From assembly GCF_021134715.1 (NCBI RefSeq), contig NC_060026.1, positions 12,205,001 to 12,269,000 on the forward strand: DNA of 64,000 nucleotides. Direction: 5' to 3'. The DNA comes from Daphnia pulex. Its lineage: Eukaryota > Arthropoda > Branchiopoda > Diplostraca > Daphniidae. The stretch's first letter is position 1. Every line of letters begins with the position of its first letter. Positions 12,001 to 23,000 of this stretch are shown here, piece after piece. The notes under the pieces were generated by a model. That model had not been told where the DNA came from. It ran no database searches and saw nothing but the letters and a program-made list of their open reading frames with translations. Position numbers and translations under genes: made by a program.

Positions 12001-15000
12001 AGGGTCTTTCTCTCCAGGATAATGTCAAGGAGCCACTCGGCTGATTGAGTCGGCATTCTTTTCTTTTTTCTTCTTCTTCTTCTTTTCGATAGATGTTATA
12101 TATAAAAGAGAAGATAGATCCTTCTTCCTTTCACTCACCCAAGCCGAATCTCTTTTTTCGAGTTTGCCCATCAGCGACACACCAAATTCCGCCCAGCTCT
12201 ACCCACCCTACAAAGTGTCTATAAATGTGTCGTCAATGACAACCAGGCTCTGCAATGATTATTTGGCCACACACGAAAAGAAAAGAAATCGCTTTAGATT
12301 TGCTGTGTACAGTATAGGAGGAGGAGGAGGGAATCATATCCAATTGGACGAGAGTAAATGGGAAGTTGGTCGGTAGAGAGATATAAATTACCGCCAGCCA
12401 TCCAAACTTTCGAGAGAGAAAGAGAGCTGGAACACCTACTATATATAGAAATAAATTGACACAAACAACTCTTAAACAAGACACACTGGGCTAGAGAAAA
12501 AGTGCCATTCTATAATTGGATGGTGGAGCAGCAGCATAGCAGCAGCAAACAGCTCTGGCTCTACTCCTAGCTAAGAGTTGCGGTTGTTTTTCTGTTGTTT
12601 AGACTTGCGAGCCGAGCGATTTGACGGCCAGCCCAAAATAAAAGATAATTCAAACGTCCGACGACAATTTTAGTTGTGTGTGTAGAGTTTGGCCGTGTGT
12701 TGTTTGCGTGTTTTCGCCACACACAAAAGCCTGGACGACTTAAAACACACATATGTTCACGTCTAATAGGGACCGAAAATAGTTTGTGCAGAGAGTCGGA
12801 GCGCGGAAAAGCGGCGGCCAGCATCAAGCTAATTGGATCAGTGGCCGACTAAATATACATAATAGTCGTGTGCTGTGCAAGGAGACATTCTCCGCTCACC
12901 GGGAGAGAGATAGCTATAGATAGGAGGATGATCATTATTTATTTATTCCAGTTTTCTCTCTTTTGTTCATTTCTTTTTTAAAAATAGGATAAGGAAGATA
13001 TTCATTTCCGGTGGTTGCTGGATCAATTGATTGGTTTCCGGCATGATTTAAAAATAAAAGGCCTGTCTATAGATTGACGGGTCACGATCCATCAATCAGT
13101 CGATAAGCTCATTAGTTAATCAACAACCAACCCGAAAAGCTAACGGAGGTGTATCATGTTTGATATCGATGGGTGGGTCCTGGGACTGTTGGGTGACGTA
13201 AATTTTTTTTCGATTTCCCATTTGGGTCCGTCCTATTGTTTTCTTTTTCACCCGTCGTGAATTTTTAATTATGCGCTGACGGGGGAAATATCTAGGGAGC
13301 CCAGTCTACCGTATAGATACATACACGCATCTATATCTCGACTATTCTCTCTCTCTCTATCTAGCTAGACTATATGTAGCATACGTGAATAATTGCCGAG
13401 TGCACACATGACGTCAGACAATGGCTGATCAATAGTTTTCTTGCGACTCCTCCTCTTTCCTCCCCATCGCGAGTTGTTTGCCCTTCTCTCTCTCTCGAGC
13501 TCCTTCCTAGCTCTCTCTATATATCCCACAGATATGTATTCTACACAGTCTAGAGAGTTGTGCTCTTAATACCTTTTCTCTCGTGATATGTGTGTGTGTG
13601 CTGTGCTGTGTTCTGTGTGTGTCTATGTAACCCCGGCTGCGCTTGCTTGCCGACCGACCACCTTGTTACATGCACTCTGCATAATCTCTTATCTGGGGGT
13701 GGAGGTTATTTCTTTTTTAGGATTATTTGAATAGATTCTTTGTCACGAACTGACTGGGGGGTGATATATGTAAGATTGCGTAACAATCGACTCATTTCCT
13801 TGATCGATTCGGTTATGCTTTTAATTAGACTCGATTGATTGAATGAATTGATTTTTTTTGGTTACCTGATTGACTGATGAAGAGGAAGAAACTTTCTTTG
13901 ACGTAATTCGATTTGAACAGGTGAACTGGGCCGAAAATTAAAATAAAAGCCGGGCGGTTTTTATTTTAATTTTATTTGGTAAATAACAAGGAGCCACACA
14001 GAAATGGGAAGAAGATTGACGAAGCACTTTAGGTTTTTTCTCCTTATTCTTTTTTCTTCAATCACGCCACGTTAAGAAACAAGAAGAAACACACACACAC
14101 ACACAGCAGCACACACAGACAGACCCTGGACAAACTGTTGGGAGAGAGAGAGTCAATATTTGGGGTAAAAACTTTTTTGGAATCACTTTGATTGTCGTCG
14201 GATTTTTTTTTATTTATTTGTTCGTTTTTATTTCTTCTTCTTTACCCACCCTGCTTTGGATTTTAATCAAAAAAGAAGAAAAATTCCCGTGGAAGAGAGA
14301 CGATGGTGGTGGTGGAAGTCGTGGGGCTTTGATCCGTTGTGGCCAGCCTCAGACTGAAGACTGAATTGGCACAGTTGGCTATATCCAGCTCTTGTATACA
14401 TGTACCTTGACGCTAACGACCAGGACTTAGAGGAAGGAAGGAAGGAAGGAAGGCTCCTCACTCACTCACTCTCTTTGCTGTTGTGTGTAGACTAGACCGG
14501 CCGTTGCCGACTTGAAAATCTAAACAACAAAGAGAGAAATTGGGCGAATGCCTTTGGTTTGTTTGGATGGTTCACTTTGGATTGCTCGCAATCGTTCCTC
14601 GGCTGCTAGCGAAATAAAAAAAAAAGGGGGGAAACAACAACAACAACAACAAACACCACCACCACCACCACAGCACAGAGCAGCAACGACTAAGCAGTCT
14701 AAAGGTCTCTGCGCCCAGCACCAGCCAAGGAAATAGTGTGGATGTGGTCCAATGGACGCCGGCCTTGTATATATATGTATGTGCGTGTGTGTGTGTGTTG
14801 TACACACACACAGACAGAGTCCCCCCAACCCTCCCTTCTTCCTCTTCTTGCCGCTCGGGCGATTTCCAGAGTGTTTGCGCAGGCCTAGTAGTACACCGAA
14901 GCTTTTTTTTTAAATAAAAATCCAGCGGATGGAAAATAGTAATAATAAAAAAATATTTTCCTATTTTCTCGTTGGCGTATGTTTGTTGCTTTTTCTTTGT

Positions 15001-15155
15001 CGTTCGTTATTATCATTATTTTCCGTTGTTGCTTGCGCTTGCCATCCAGCCCATCCTCCTCCTCCTCCTACCCATCTGCGACGTGCATAATGCACAATAG
15101 GACAGACTCCTCCCATCGGGACGTGCCGCTGTGCAAACGACGACAGGCCCAACAC

Positions 15156-15183
15156 AAAAAAAAAAAAAAAAAAAAAAAAAAAA
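15156..15183 (+). repeat. Poly(A) tract of 28 bases
   Basis: Uninterrupted A28 followed by TTCGTG. No flanking retrotransposon sequence is recognised, so I call it a homopolymer only. Confidence 0.9.
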
Positions 15184-17213
15184 TTCGTGAACAATATTTT
15201 GAAGTGCGTGTTTTTTTTCTTTTCTTTTCTTTTGGGATGGTGTTTGACTTTTTGGGTGTTGTTGTTGTTGTCAACTTTTTTTCTTATTTATTATACGTGC
15301 CGCCCTCCGGTAGCGAACAAAAGAGACGAGTTTTTCTTTTTCTTTTTGGATTGTTGTTGGATCCGCAATCAGATTTGATTTCCTATTGTCTAAAGTTTCT
15401 GCGTAGGTGTGGAGAGAGAGAGAAGAGAGTACGTCAAATCAGTTTGACATTAGAACATTGATTATGGTGATTGCTAACCGCCCGTGATGAAATAACTCGT
15501 CGGCGGCACATAGATATCACATTCCCACGTCTGGTATTCTATTGAATTGGCGGAATGTCTCTCTCTCTCATCTCTCCGCTGGATCGAAAACGGAGATCCA
15601 GCTGTGCAGACAAAAGGAAGAAAGAAAAAAGAAAAGGCTTATTATTTTAGATATTACACAACTACTATACTACTATATCTAATAGATATACATTTCATAC
15701 GTGCGGTAGAGAGAGAGAGAGAGTTCGATATCTGGGCGGATCGTGTCCCTTATCGTGTGTGTGTGTGGGTTCGCAATGGCTCGTTTCCATCGGTCGGATT
15801 GGCCGGAGCTTTGAATTTCAAATCCGCTTTTCCTATTGCGCTCCGCGATCCTGTAATGATGGCCACCCTATACAGTATAATAAGAGGCAGCAGCGGCAGC
15901 AGCAGCTCTCTCCCAATTTACAACTGTACATTACCTATGCATATTCATCATCACAACTGCGCTCAGAAGAACATTTTCCCGGAGTTGGAATAATTACATC
16001 GGGACCACCGCCCATCTTTTTTCCGGGGGAATTTCATGTGAAAGTGACACGGAAATCAATTAGACATTATACAACTCGCCTGGGTAATTATTATTCTCAA
16101 TTATTTTTGCACCCTTTTTGTTTTTTGTTTCTCAACTGCGACTCTTATCAAATGAAGCGGGAAGAGTGAAGCGCCCCCGTGTTGTCGTCCTTGACGTAGT
16201 AGTAGCCGCTTTTTTTCCCGTCGACGTCTTTTTCGGATCGATCCCGGCGGATATCCGCCACTCTTGTGTGTCGAGGGAGAGAGAGGATGAGCGACCCACC
16301 AACTTTTGATCGAGAAGGGAGGTACTACTACGAGTAATACTAGTCGACTAGCCCCTTACCGAAAAAGGAGCTACAGAGAGCGATAATGGGCAACAGCAGA
16401 GCTCTCTCATCGTCCATTTCGATCCTGGCCATGATGACAGTCGAGAGAGAGAGTCAAGTCGTCCCGACGCCCACGACACCATCCCCTATCTCTCTTCAAA
16501 CTACGCACAGACACACACACACGCAGTTTTATTATTGCTACACGGTTGGGTGGGGTCGTTTGACGAGTTGTTTCCCGCTTACAAGGAAGAAACTGCCACA
16601 CCGTGACTCTCTCTCTCACTTTCGTGTGTCTCGTGTGGCGTTAACGATGAGTACTACTACTGCTACTACCCCGACAGGGGGGAAGGAATAAAAAAGAATC
16701 TGTCAAACTATTCGTGTGTATAACAACGCTCTTACGCCGACTATAAATAGAGACGCAGAGTGCTGACAAATTTGATTGATTCTTTTTTTTTTATTGGCGA
16801 AAACCGTAGAATATGAAAAGGAAAATGATGGATTTTTGTGTTTTGTTTTGTGTTGTTTCACCCCGACTGGTTATCGATCCAACGATCCTGGACACTGGGG
16901 GGCAGGGCGAAAAACAAACAAAAAACAAAAGCATGAAAAATAGGTCGATGGGAGGAGGGCCACGAGTGGATGGAAACGATCCCGTGGGCTTTTTGGGTTT
17001 TTCTTTTCTCTCCTGTGTTTGCAGCTTACGGTTCGTCGTCCTCCGCGGGCCACACAGTTCGCCAGTAGTAGCCAGCAGGTTTTTTTTTATTATCTAAAGC
17101 GTCAACTGTCTCAAAGTATTTATAGTCGGTTGTAGATCAACCGTGAAACGAGAAAAAAATAACAGCAGCAAAATCCCGATCCTTGGAAAAAAAATCCTCG
17201 GGGGCTCTATAGA

Positions 17214-17227
17214 CCCCCCCCCCCCCC
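17214..17227. repeat. Poly(C) tract of 14 bases
   Basis: Fourteen consecutive C, followed about 10 bases later by a short TA microsatellite. Length is likely variable or uncertain in assembly. Confidence 0.85.
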
Positions 17228-17555
17228 TGAAAGCGTACATATATATATTCTAGGCAAACACATAAATAATCATTAAATGTCTAGCCTTAGTAGACGGTCT
17301 GCATGTTAGGTATTAAACAACAAACCCGCGAGAGTTGATTTATATTTTTGTTTCTTCTACGTAGAGGATCTATATATATATATATCTAACTAACACAAAA
17401 GACATCCATCTTGCGTGTGTCTGTTGCAGAGCTCTCTCTCTCTCTCTTCCCTTTTTCTTTCTGGGTTTGTTTCCTGTGTAAAAAGAAAAAAAAAGGTTGT
17501 AATGAATGTCTTTTGTTTCTTTTTTTGCTTCCGCCGGAAACTTACCCCTCCGCAG

Positions 17556-20500
17556 ATGGATGCGAGTACACACCGCGGAAGTATCAGCCGCTCTTATGGT
17601 ATAAAATCTTTTCTGTGGTTTTCTTTTATTCTATTCTGATTTTTTTATTATTTTTATTTTGGTGTGTGTTGTATATATTTATCCAGGCGGAGTTGGTAGA
17701 AATTTGGCAGACGGATTGAGTCGACTGGCCAGGAGGTCACCTCTGTTCGTGTCGGTTGTCGGAGACGATGAATCCGGAAGGGAGCTCATCCGGCACAACC
17801 CTTTGATGGTAATAAGCAATGCAACTACTGCACAGTTCAGCTACTGCAGTTCGGCAGTTTCAAGCGAGTGCCGATTTAATTGGAATTAGATATTCCATCC
17901 TTCTCCTCCTTCTCCTCCTTTAGGAGCCGAAATTGTTAATTAAGGAGGTCGACAGAGTTTCAAAATTTACATGAGGCCAAAGTCGTCATAGTCACTGGAC
18001 GCAATGAAAAGACGCCCAGCCCTGGCCAGGGCCTCCTCCTATTAAAGGCAAAAGGTCTATTAGATTACAACACAATACGGGCGGAGTGAGTGTGTGTGTG
18101 TGTGTTTCACATCCGCTACTTAGCAACGAGACTTGCGAAGAAACGGGCAGCTCAGCTCCCGGGAACGTTAAAAACAAAAGAAAATAAAAAAAGGGGTCTC
18201 TTTCTACTTTTCGGCTAGCGGGTTCGTTATGTGCTATCGTTTCTTGGGCAGAAGGAGGAGATCCGCTAATTGGGGACAAACTAGTAGCAGCAGTAGTAGT
18301 AGTACATATGTACACAAAAGGTTTAGATGTGCCATCCGTGTAGAGGGGTGGAGCGGGGTTGGGCATCTATGATGCGAAACTGGCAGATGTTGCGCCACAA
18401 GCCCCAGGATCGATTTCCATCGAACCATCCGTAAACTATAATGAACTCGAACGTGTGTGTGTACAGTGGGAGCAGCAGCAGCAGCTTATACTATTACCGA
18501 TTTTCCATCGGGGAGAGGGGCAGGGTAACATCATCTCAAAGTACTTGGAGTGACACGCCCATTTTTCTTTCCTGTTTCGACGACAAACAAAACAGGAGAG
18601 TCGCGGAATCATTCGACTGGCTTCGGCATCCACCGCTTCCTACACTGTCGTCCTGGATAACAAAGGGGATTGCCAGTTTGGCATCGGCGACTTGAAGATT
18701 CACGACCGGCTCACCGTTGACAAGGTAAATAGAAAAGTGAAATATGTAGGGGGATGACGCAGGTAACTGCTGTTGCCTACCCTGGAAGTCAAATGAATTT
18801 TTTAAAAGACTGAAAAATCTATTTTCGTCAACTTGTAATAATACAAAAAAAAAAGGTGAGGCGGTACGAGGAGGATATAGCCAAATGTCGCTTGCTCATT
18901 ATGGACGGAAACATGGAATTGCCGACAATGGAGTACATCCTTGACGTCTGCCGCTCCGCAAGAGTTCCAGGTAAGAAACAATTCACCCTGTCCTCATTTT
19001 TGTAGAGAAAAAAAGGGGAAACTCTTGTGGGGGGAGCAACTACTTTGGGAGAAAAAATTACAATTTAACGGACGGATATGAGAGGTGGAGCAAAAAGAGA
19101 TTCACAGTTGCAAATTTTGTTGGAGCCCTTAAAACGTGAGGAATGAAAAAACTTGACATGCGTCTTTTAAATGTAAATTTGGCTGCCGTGCGATTGCATT
19201 TGCACAACCAGGTTACTGCTGGCCTTCTTGCGTTCCACTGTCCTCTTGGCGTCCTATTAAATATGGATTTTCAATGATTACCTGAGCTGCGTAGAATTTA
19301 AATGAATTGATAAACTTACAAAGTAGAAACACGCCGTGGCGGCCATTCCAACGAACATGGCGATGACGGCAAATGCGTAGGACCAGGAGAGGTAGTTGAA
19401 ATTGGGGTAGAGCATCCAATCGCGTCTCCAGCACTGGCCACCGAAAACGGCCACAGATAGGAACAGACACAAGGTTGTCAATCCATTCAGGATGGTGCAG
19501 ACAGAGAGGATCTGCCACTGGTGTCGGAATGTGAAGTTGAGGGGCCAGCGCACAAGGAGCATGGTGGACCCAATGTGTGCAGAGCAGCAGAATATCAAAG
19601 CCAAGGTCATAAAAGCCTGCACTGCCATCAACCAACCTTTAGCACGCAAATAAAACAGTTTAGTATGAAGCGCCAGATGTGGAGAAAATGTGTGATGTGA
19701 ACCAACCTGGTAGTAACCATTCCCAGATGACGAAATATGTCTTGCTAAAGACATAGTGGCAACCGTCAAAGAGATCATCAAATTGGTAATTTGGGTAGCG
19801 AAATCTGCTGAAGCAGAATTCCCAGAGACCCATGTTCTTGAATGGGCTGTAAGTGTCTTGCCATGAGACTAGCCAGTGAGGACTGTAAACAAAGAGATAA
19901 AATGTGTTGAAAATCAATCAAACTTTGAACAAAAATGTCTTGTGATTACCTGGCAAAAGACATAACCAAGAGCATAAGTTTGATAAAAGACAGAATGGAC
20001 CCCAACATCAGTAGACCTGTAAATAGAAAGCCATTTCATTGACACACACCATGTTGACAGATACACAAGAAACACTTGATATTCAGTTTATGCTGCACTA
20101 TTTTTACCTGATGTTTTGGGAGCCTTCTGGCCATCAATTCCAGCCATGTTGAGTTACTACAATACTATAAGTCTTTTTTGTGTTTATATTTTGATTTAGT
20201 TATTGTTAATTCAATAGTCTACAAGGCTCGACAACACAAACAGACGCCGTTTAAAAATTCTTTGCACTTCTAGCTAACAAGTGTTGCAAGGTGTGGCGCG
20301 ATACTCGATTCTCGATACTGAACTATATCGATACTTAATATTTCTTCTTCAAATAAAAACCATTTTTACGATTTTCTTTTTACTGCGGTATTTCACGGTT
20401 AATTAAATTAAAATAATTGGAATGTTCTTTTATTTTTACTTTCTAGTTTGGTACGAGCCGACTGACGTGAACAAAGCTTCCAAGCCATTAAAACTGGTCG

Positions 20501-21124
20501 GATGTCGGTCTGCCATTGCTTACACATCACCTAATTTGTCGGAGTTGAAGAAGATGGTTGATTTCATTCAACCAGGACTGCCTGACATTAGAGACGTGAA
20601 TCTGAGTCAAACTATTGAAGAGATTCAAGAACCTCTCGCCAAATCATGCATACCGTTGCTGGATACTATGCAATGCATCATGATTACTCTGGGGAAGCTG
20701 GGAATGATGGTGAAGCAATCGGATTTTTTTAACATTTATTAATAAGGGGTCAATGGATTTGAAAATTTCTTTCATAGATTGTTCGCCGTGGAACAAAGAC
20801 AGAAAAATTACCCCTGGCACCATGGCAACACCAATCTTACGAAGAAATCACTGCCACTTATTATTCGGCACCTGCAGTGGACCGCATAGTCAGCGTATCT
20901 GGAGCAGGAGATTGGTAAATAACTTAAACTCAACGAAATTAACTACTCAATTACGGTGACATCATTCGTTTTTGCTATTTAGTTTGGCTGCCGGATTTAT
21001 CACTGGAATACTCAACGGCTGGGACCAAGATAATTGTGCCGTGTTTGGGGTGCAAGCCGCAGCTTGTTCACTCCGACATTCCCCTGCTGTCCCTGCAGCC
21101 CTTTCAAATTTAAAATCTTCTTGA
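17556..21124 (+). CDS. Pseudouridine kinase, PfkB family (5' end missing)
   Basis: Phosphorylates pseudouridine in pseudouridine degradation, by family inference. In many eukaryotes this domain is fused behind a PsuG glycosidase. Exons seen: 17556-17598, 17687-17808, 18596-18724, 18856-18970, 20447-20709, 20778-20914, 20983-21124 (TGA); all phases join cleanly with GT/AG borders. Motifs in order: SYGGVGRNLADGLSRL (substrate/PfkB signature 1), TASYTVVLDNKG, GIGDLKIHDRLT, LLIMDGN, VWYEPTDVNKA, SPNLSEL, and VSGAGD with the catalytic Asp, followed by LAAGFITG. The first exon shown opens with ATG directly after a good acceptor (polypyrimidine then CCGCAG), but the usual VVGG...D strand that starts PfkB kinases is absent. 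A 5' exon must therefore lie upstream and I could not locate it, nor any PsuG motif. The 1476-base intron 18971-20446 houses another gene on the opposite strand. A broken copy of the last exons lies at 33041-33413. Confidence 0.88.
19167..20147 (-). CDS. Claudin-like four-pass membrane protein, nested in the kinase intron
   Basis: Five exons on the minus strand: 20147-20108, 20016-19950, 19882-19707, 19636-19320, 19253-19167 (TAA). All junctions keep frame, giving 228 residues, the usual size for the PMP22/claudin superfamily. Hydrophobic segments lie at about 15-36, 97-123, 135-159 and 174-200. The first extracellular loop carries the claudin hallmark: W39 and W43, then GLW at 54-56, C59 and C77. 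The cytoplasmic tail is short and charged (DAKRTVERKK). In insects, relatives of this type build septate junctions (Sinuous, Megatrachea, Kune-kune, Pickel). Which one this matches, I cannot say. The last exon is chosen because an acceptor ending TTAATAG opens the tail in phase 0; an alternative acceptor about 30 bases earlier would give a different ending, VIIENPYLIG onwards. The whole gene sits within an intron of the kinase. Confidence 0.85.
20326..20333. promoter_or_regulatory. DRE-type palindrome upstream of the claudin-like gene
   Basis: Perfect TATCGATA, the DREF-binding element of insect housekeeping promoters, 179 bases upstream of the claudin-like ATG. In the duplicated copy the first base is lost (AATCGATA at 32951-32958). 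Binding in this organism is inferred. Confidence 0.4.
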
Positions 21125-21573
21125 GAATGTTTAACGAGCTATTTTTGTAAACCAGAGTTTATTCTTTACAAGTTACAATACATCCGGAGTGGATTAATTT
21201 GACTTTTGGGGTAAAATTTACTACCACATTTATCCGTATTCATTTTGAACATTTATACGCATTCACGGTAAATTGCATGAGTAAAATTAGTTTAAATTCT
21301 AGTTTTCTAATAGAAATTCTTTGGGTTCAAACTTCAGTATCCAACAACTTTTTTTTTCAATTTGAAAGCATTTTGAAAAAAGTATAATAATATAACACAC
21401 AAGCTGGCAATGCTGTACAACAGCTGCAGCCGATGAATTGAAGTTTTCTTCATATCTTTCAATCGATAAATAAGTTCATTTCAACTTGAAGCAGCATGGA
21501 GAGTAGAGATTTTCAAAGTAGCGAAGGAATCGAGGGTAAGATTATTTTTGTGAATCTGTAAATGTTTGTGTAA

Positions 21574-21646
21574 TCTTAATGATGAACCTTGCTATTAACC
21601 CAGCTCGATGATAATTTTATGATATTAAATGTTGTTACTGATACTA
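21574..21646 (+). ncRNA. Box C/D snoRNA A1
   Basis: C box ATGATGA at 21579-21585 and D box CTGA at 21638-21641, with a C'-like TATGATA between them. The stretch AACCCAGCTC (21597-21606) is antisense to GAGCUGGGUU, which I recall in the highly conserved 28S segment GAGCUGGGUUUAGACCG. It should guide 2'-O-methylation there. The D' box is degenerate. The parent intron is 21536-21719. Confidence 0.75.
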
Positions 21647-22060
21647 TGTATAGTTTAAACAATTATTTGCAATTTAATCATGTGTTAACAATGACAATGT
21701 GATGCTTGATGGATCTTAGGTGGTGAACCAATTAAGATGTCGTACAGCATATGTGGCGATCCGGGGTGACTTGTTTCAAATGATTAGACTGGTGAGATTC
21801 GCAACATAATAATGTCAAGTTATTGTTAGAAATATGTTAAATAGTTTCAAGTTAGGTGAAAAATGTGTGATCATGATTTTCAAGTATTAACTAGATATTA
21901 ATATTCCATATTTCTAACATTCTTCATTTCATTTATAGATAGGTGATAATTGATAAATCATTTATCATTGATGCATCAACATCGTCAACGAGCAATATGA
22001 TCAGTCCTTTTTGGGTTGTAGCCTGTAGGTACGAATATTCCTATAGTATTATAATTCTCC

Positions 22061-22132
22061 TTTCAATGATGAATTCTTGCTCTTAACCCAGCTCGATGAT
22101 ATTTTATGATAAAAGAAATTTTCCTGATGTTC
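22061..22132 (+). ncRNA. Box C/D snoRNA A2
   Basis: Paralogue of A1: C box ATGATGA 22066-22072, D box CTGA 22124-22127, same guide AACCCAGCTC at 22085-22094. It lies in intron 22029-22198, D box 71 bases from the acceptor. Confidence 0.78.
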
Positions 22133-22309
22133 TAGTGATATCTATTTATGTCTGACATTTCATTCAAGTTTTCTAAAAATATGTCTTAATATTTGCAGTG
22201 AATGTGCTGCTCCAAATTTGCTTCTTGGTACTTCAACTCTGAAACTTATTCCAACCATGGGACATGCCATCATTGTGTAAGTTAAATGTTGACACCATAT
22301 ACAAGTATT

Positions 22310-22379
22310 TCAAAATGATGAAATGCAACAGATAGGGACATATGATCAGATATGATTTGAATATCTGTTACTGAACTTA
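22310..22379 (+). ncRNA. Box C/D snoRNA B1
   Basis: C box ATGATGA 22315-22321, D box CTGA 22371-22374. The guide-like AGATAGGGACA (22330-22340) is antisense to UGUCCCUAUCU, which I recall from conserved 28S rRNA just before the ACUAUCUAGCGAAACC segment. AACAGAT and ATCTGTT flank the centre and could pair internally. It sits in intron 22277-22444. Confidence 0.78.
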
Positions 22380-22523
22380 ATATTAGCATGTATTTTAAGT
22401 GAAGAATTTTTCCTTTTTATGCTGATTTTTTTCTTTTTGCATAGGAATCTTAACTCCATGGATATTATGGCAGACTTACCTTTAAATGTGGGTGAGTGTA
22501 TTCTTTTGTTGCAAATTTTTCAC

Positions 22524-22595
22524 TTTCAATGATGAATTCTTGCTATTAACCCAGCTCGATGATGTTCTATGATAAAAGAAAATTTTCTGAAGTTG
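22524..22595 (+). ncRNA. Box C/D snoRNA A3
   Basis: Third member of family A: C box ATGATGA 22529-22535, D box CTGA 22587-22590, guide AACCCAGCTC at 22548-22557. It sits in intron 22492-22663. Confidence 0.78.
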
Positions 22596-22759
22596 CTTTT
22601 CAAAACCAGATTAACCTCAGATTTCATTCAATTTCTAAACTTGTTTTTTTTTTATAATTCCAGAATCATGTCCAATATGCCAATCTCAGTTTCTTTGACG
22701 GGGTTTTATTCTGCTGGATGACTTGTAATGTAAGTGAATGTTGGTTTTGTTGATAATGT

Positions 22760-22829
22760 TTGCAATGATGAATCACAACAGATAGGGACATATGATCAAA
22801 GATGATATTAACATCTGTTACTGAATCTC
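22760..22829 (+). ncRNA. Box C/D snoRNA B2
   Basis: Second member of family B: C box ATGATGA 22765-22771, D box CTGA 22821-22824, guide AGATAGGGACA at 22780-22790. It sits in intron 22730-22892. It alternates with family A, suggesting that an A-B intron pair was duplicated. Confidence 0.78.
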
Positions 22830-23000
22830 ATTACAGCATCTACTTCAGGTGATAATACCGACTTGGTATTGACCTTTTTCTCTCTGATTTAGGCGCAAGA
22901 GGGATCCTGGCGAATTCGAGAAAATATTTCGTTTCCTGAAATTTGAATATATTTAATATAAATTCTTTTCGTCATTTTTGTACAGATTGTATATGACCCT

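Larger units (their letters stand above)
2626..17555. other. 15 kb gene-poor DNA rich in simple repeats
   Basis: I see no gene that can be supported. Many small open frames exist, but they run through (TTC)n, (GTT)n, (GT)n, (GA)n and poly(A/T) tracts and lack recognisable domains. Since the kinase exon at 17556 is preceded by a splice acceptor, part of this stretch must contain an intron and at least one undetected 5' exon of that gene. The rest may be intergenic or regulatory DNA between two divergently oriented genes. Examples of tracts: (A)28 at 15156-15183, GTT/GGT repeats at about 6038-6078, (C)14 at 17214-17227. Confidence 0.6.
21470..23000 (+). ncRNA. Multi-exon snoRNA host gene (GAS5/UHG-like)
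   Basis: Short exons separated by short introns, each intron with one box C/D snoRNA except the second. Exons inferred from GT/AG borders: about 21495-21535, 21720-21791, 21939-22028, 22199-22276, 22445-22491, 22664-22729 and 22893 onward; both outer ends are uncertain. Introns: 21536-21719, 21792-21938, 22029-22198, 22277-22444, 22492-22663, 22730-22892. I find no open frame running through the joined exons, though a short MESRDFQSSEGIE start exists in exon 1. The spliced RNA is therefore probably a by-product that carries the snoRNAs. The D boxes lie 78, 71, 70, 73 and 68 bases upstream of their 3' splice sites, the tight spacing expected when splicing factors recruit snoRNP assembly. An ATCGATAA motif lies at 21462-21469, near the likely start. 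It begins about 350 bases after the kinase stop, on the same strand. Confidence 0.75.

Noticed and set aside
14600..14740. Plus-strand frame with Gln/Thr/Pro runs
   Set aside because: Made of CAA/CAC microsatellite; no flanking coding sequence.
18359..18553. Possible extra kinase exon GIYDAKLADVAPQ...
   Set aside because: Exons 17687-17808 and 18596-18724 already join in phase 0 to give the family sequence NPLM-ESRGII; adding this would interrupt it.
21792..21938. Sixth snoRNA in the second intron of the host gene
   Set aside because: No C box with a D box at the expected distance, and the intron is not conserved in the duplicate.
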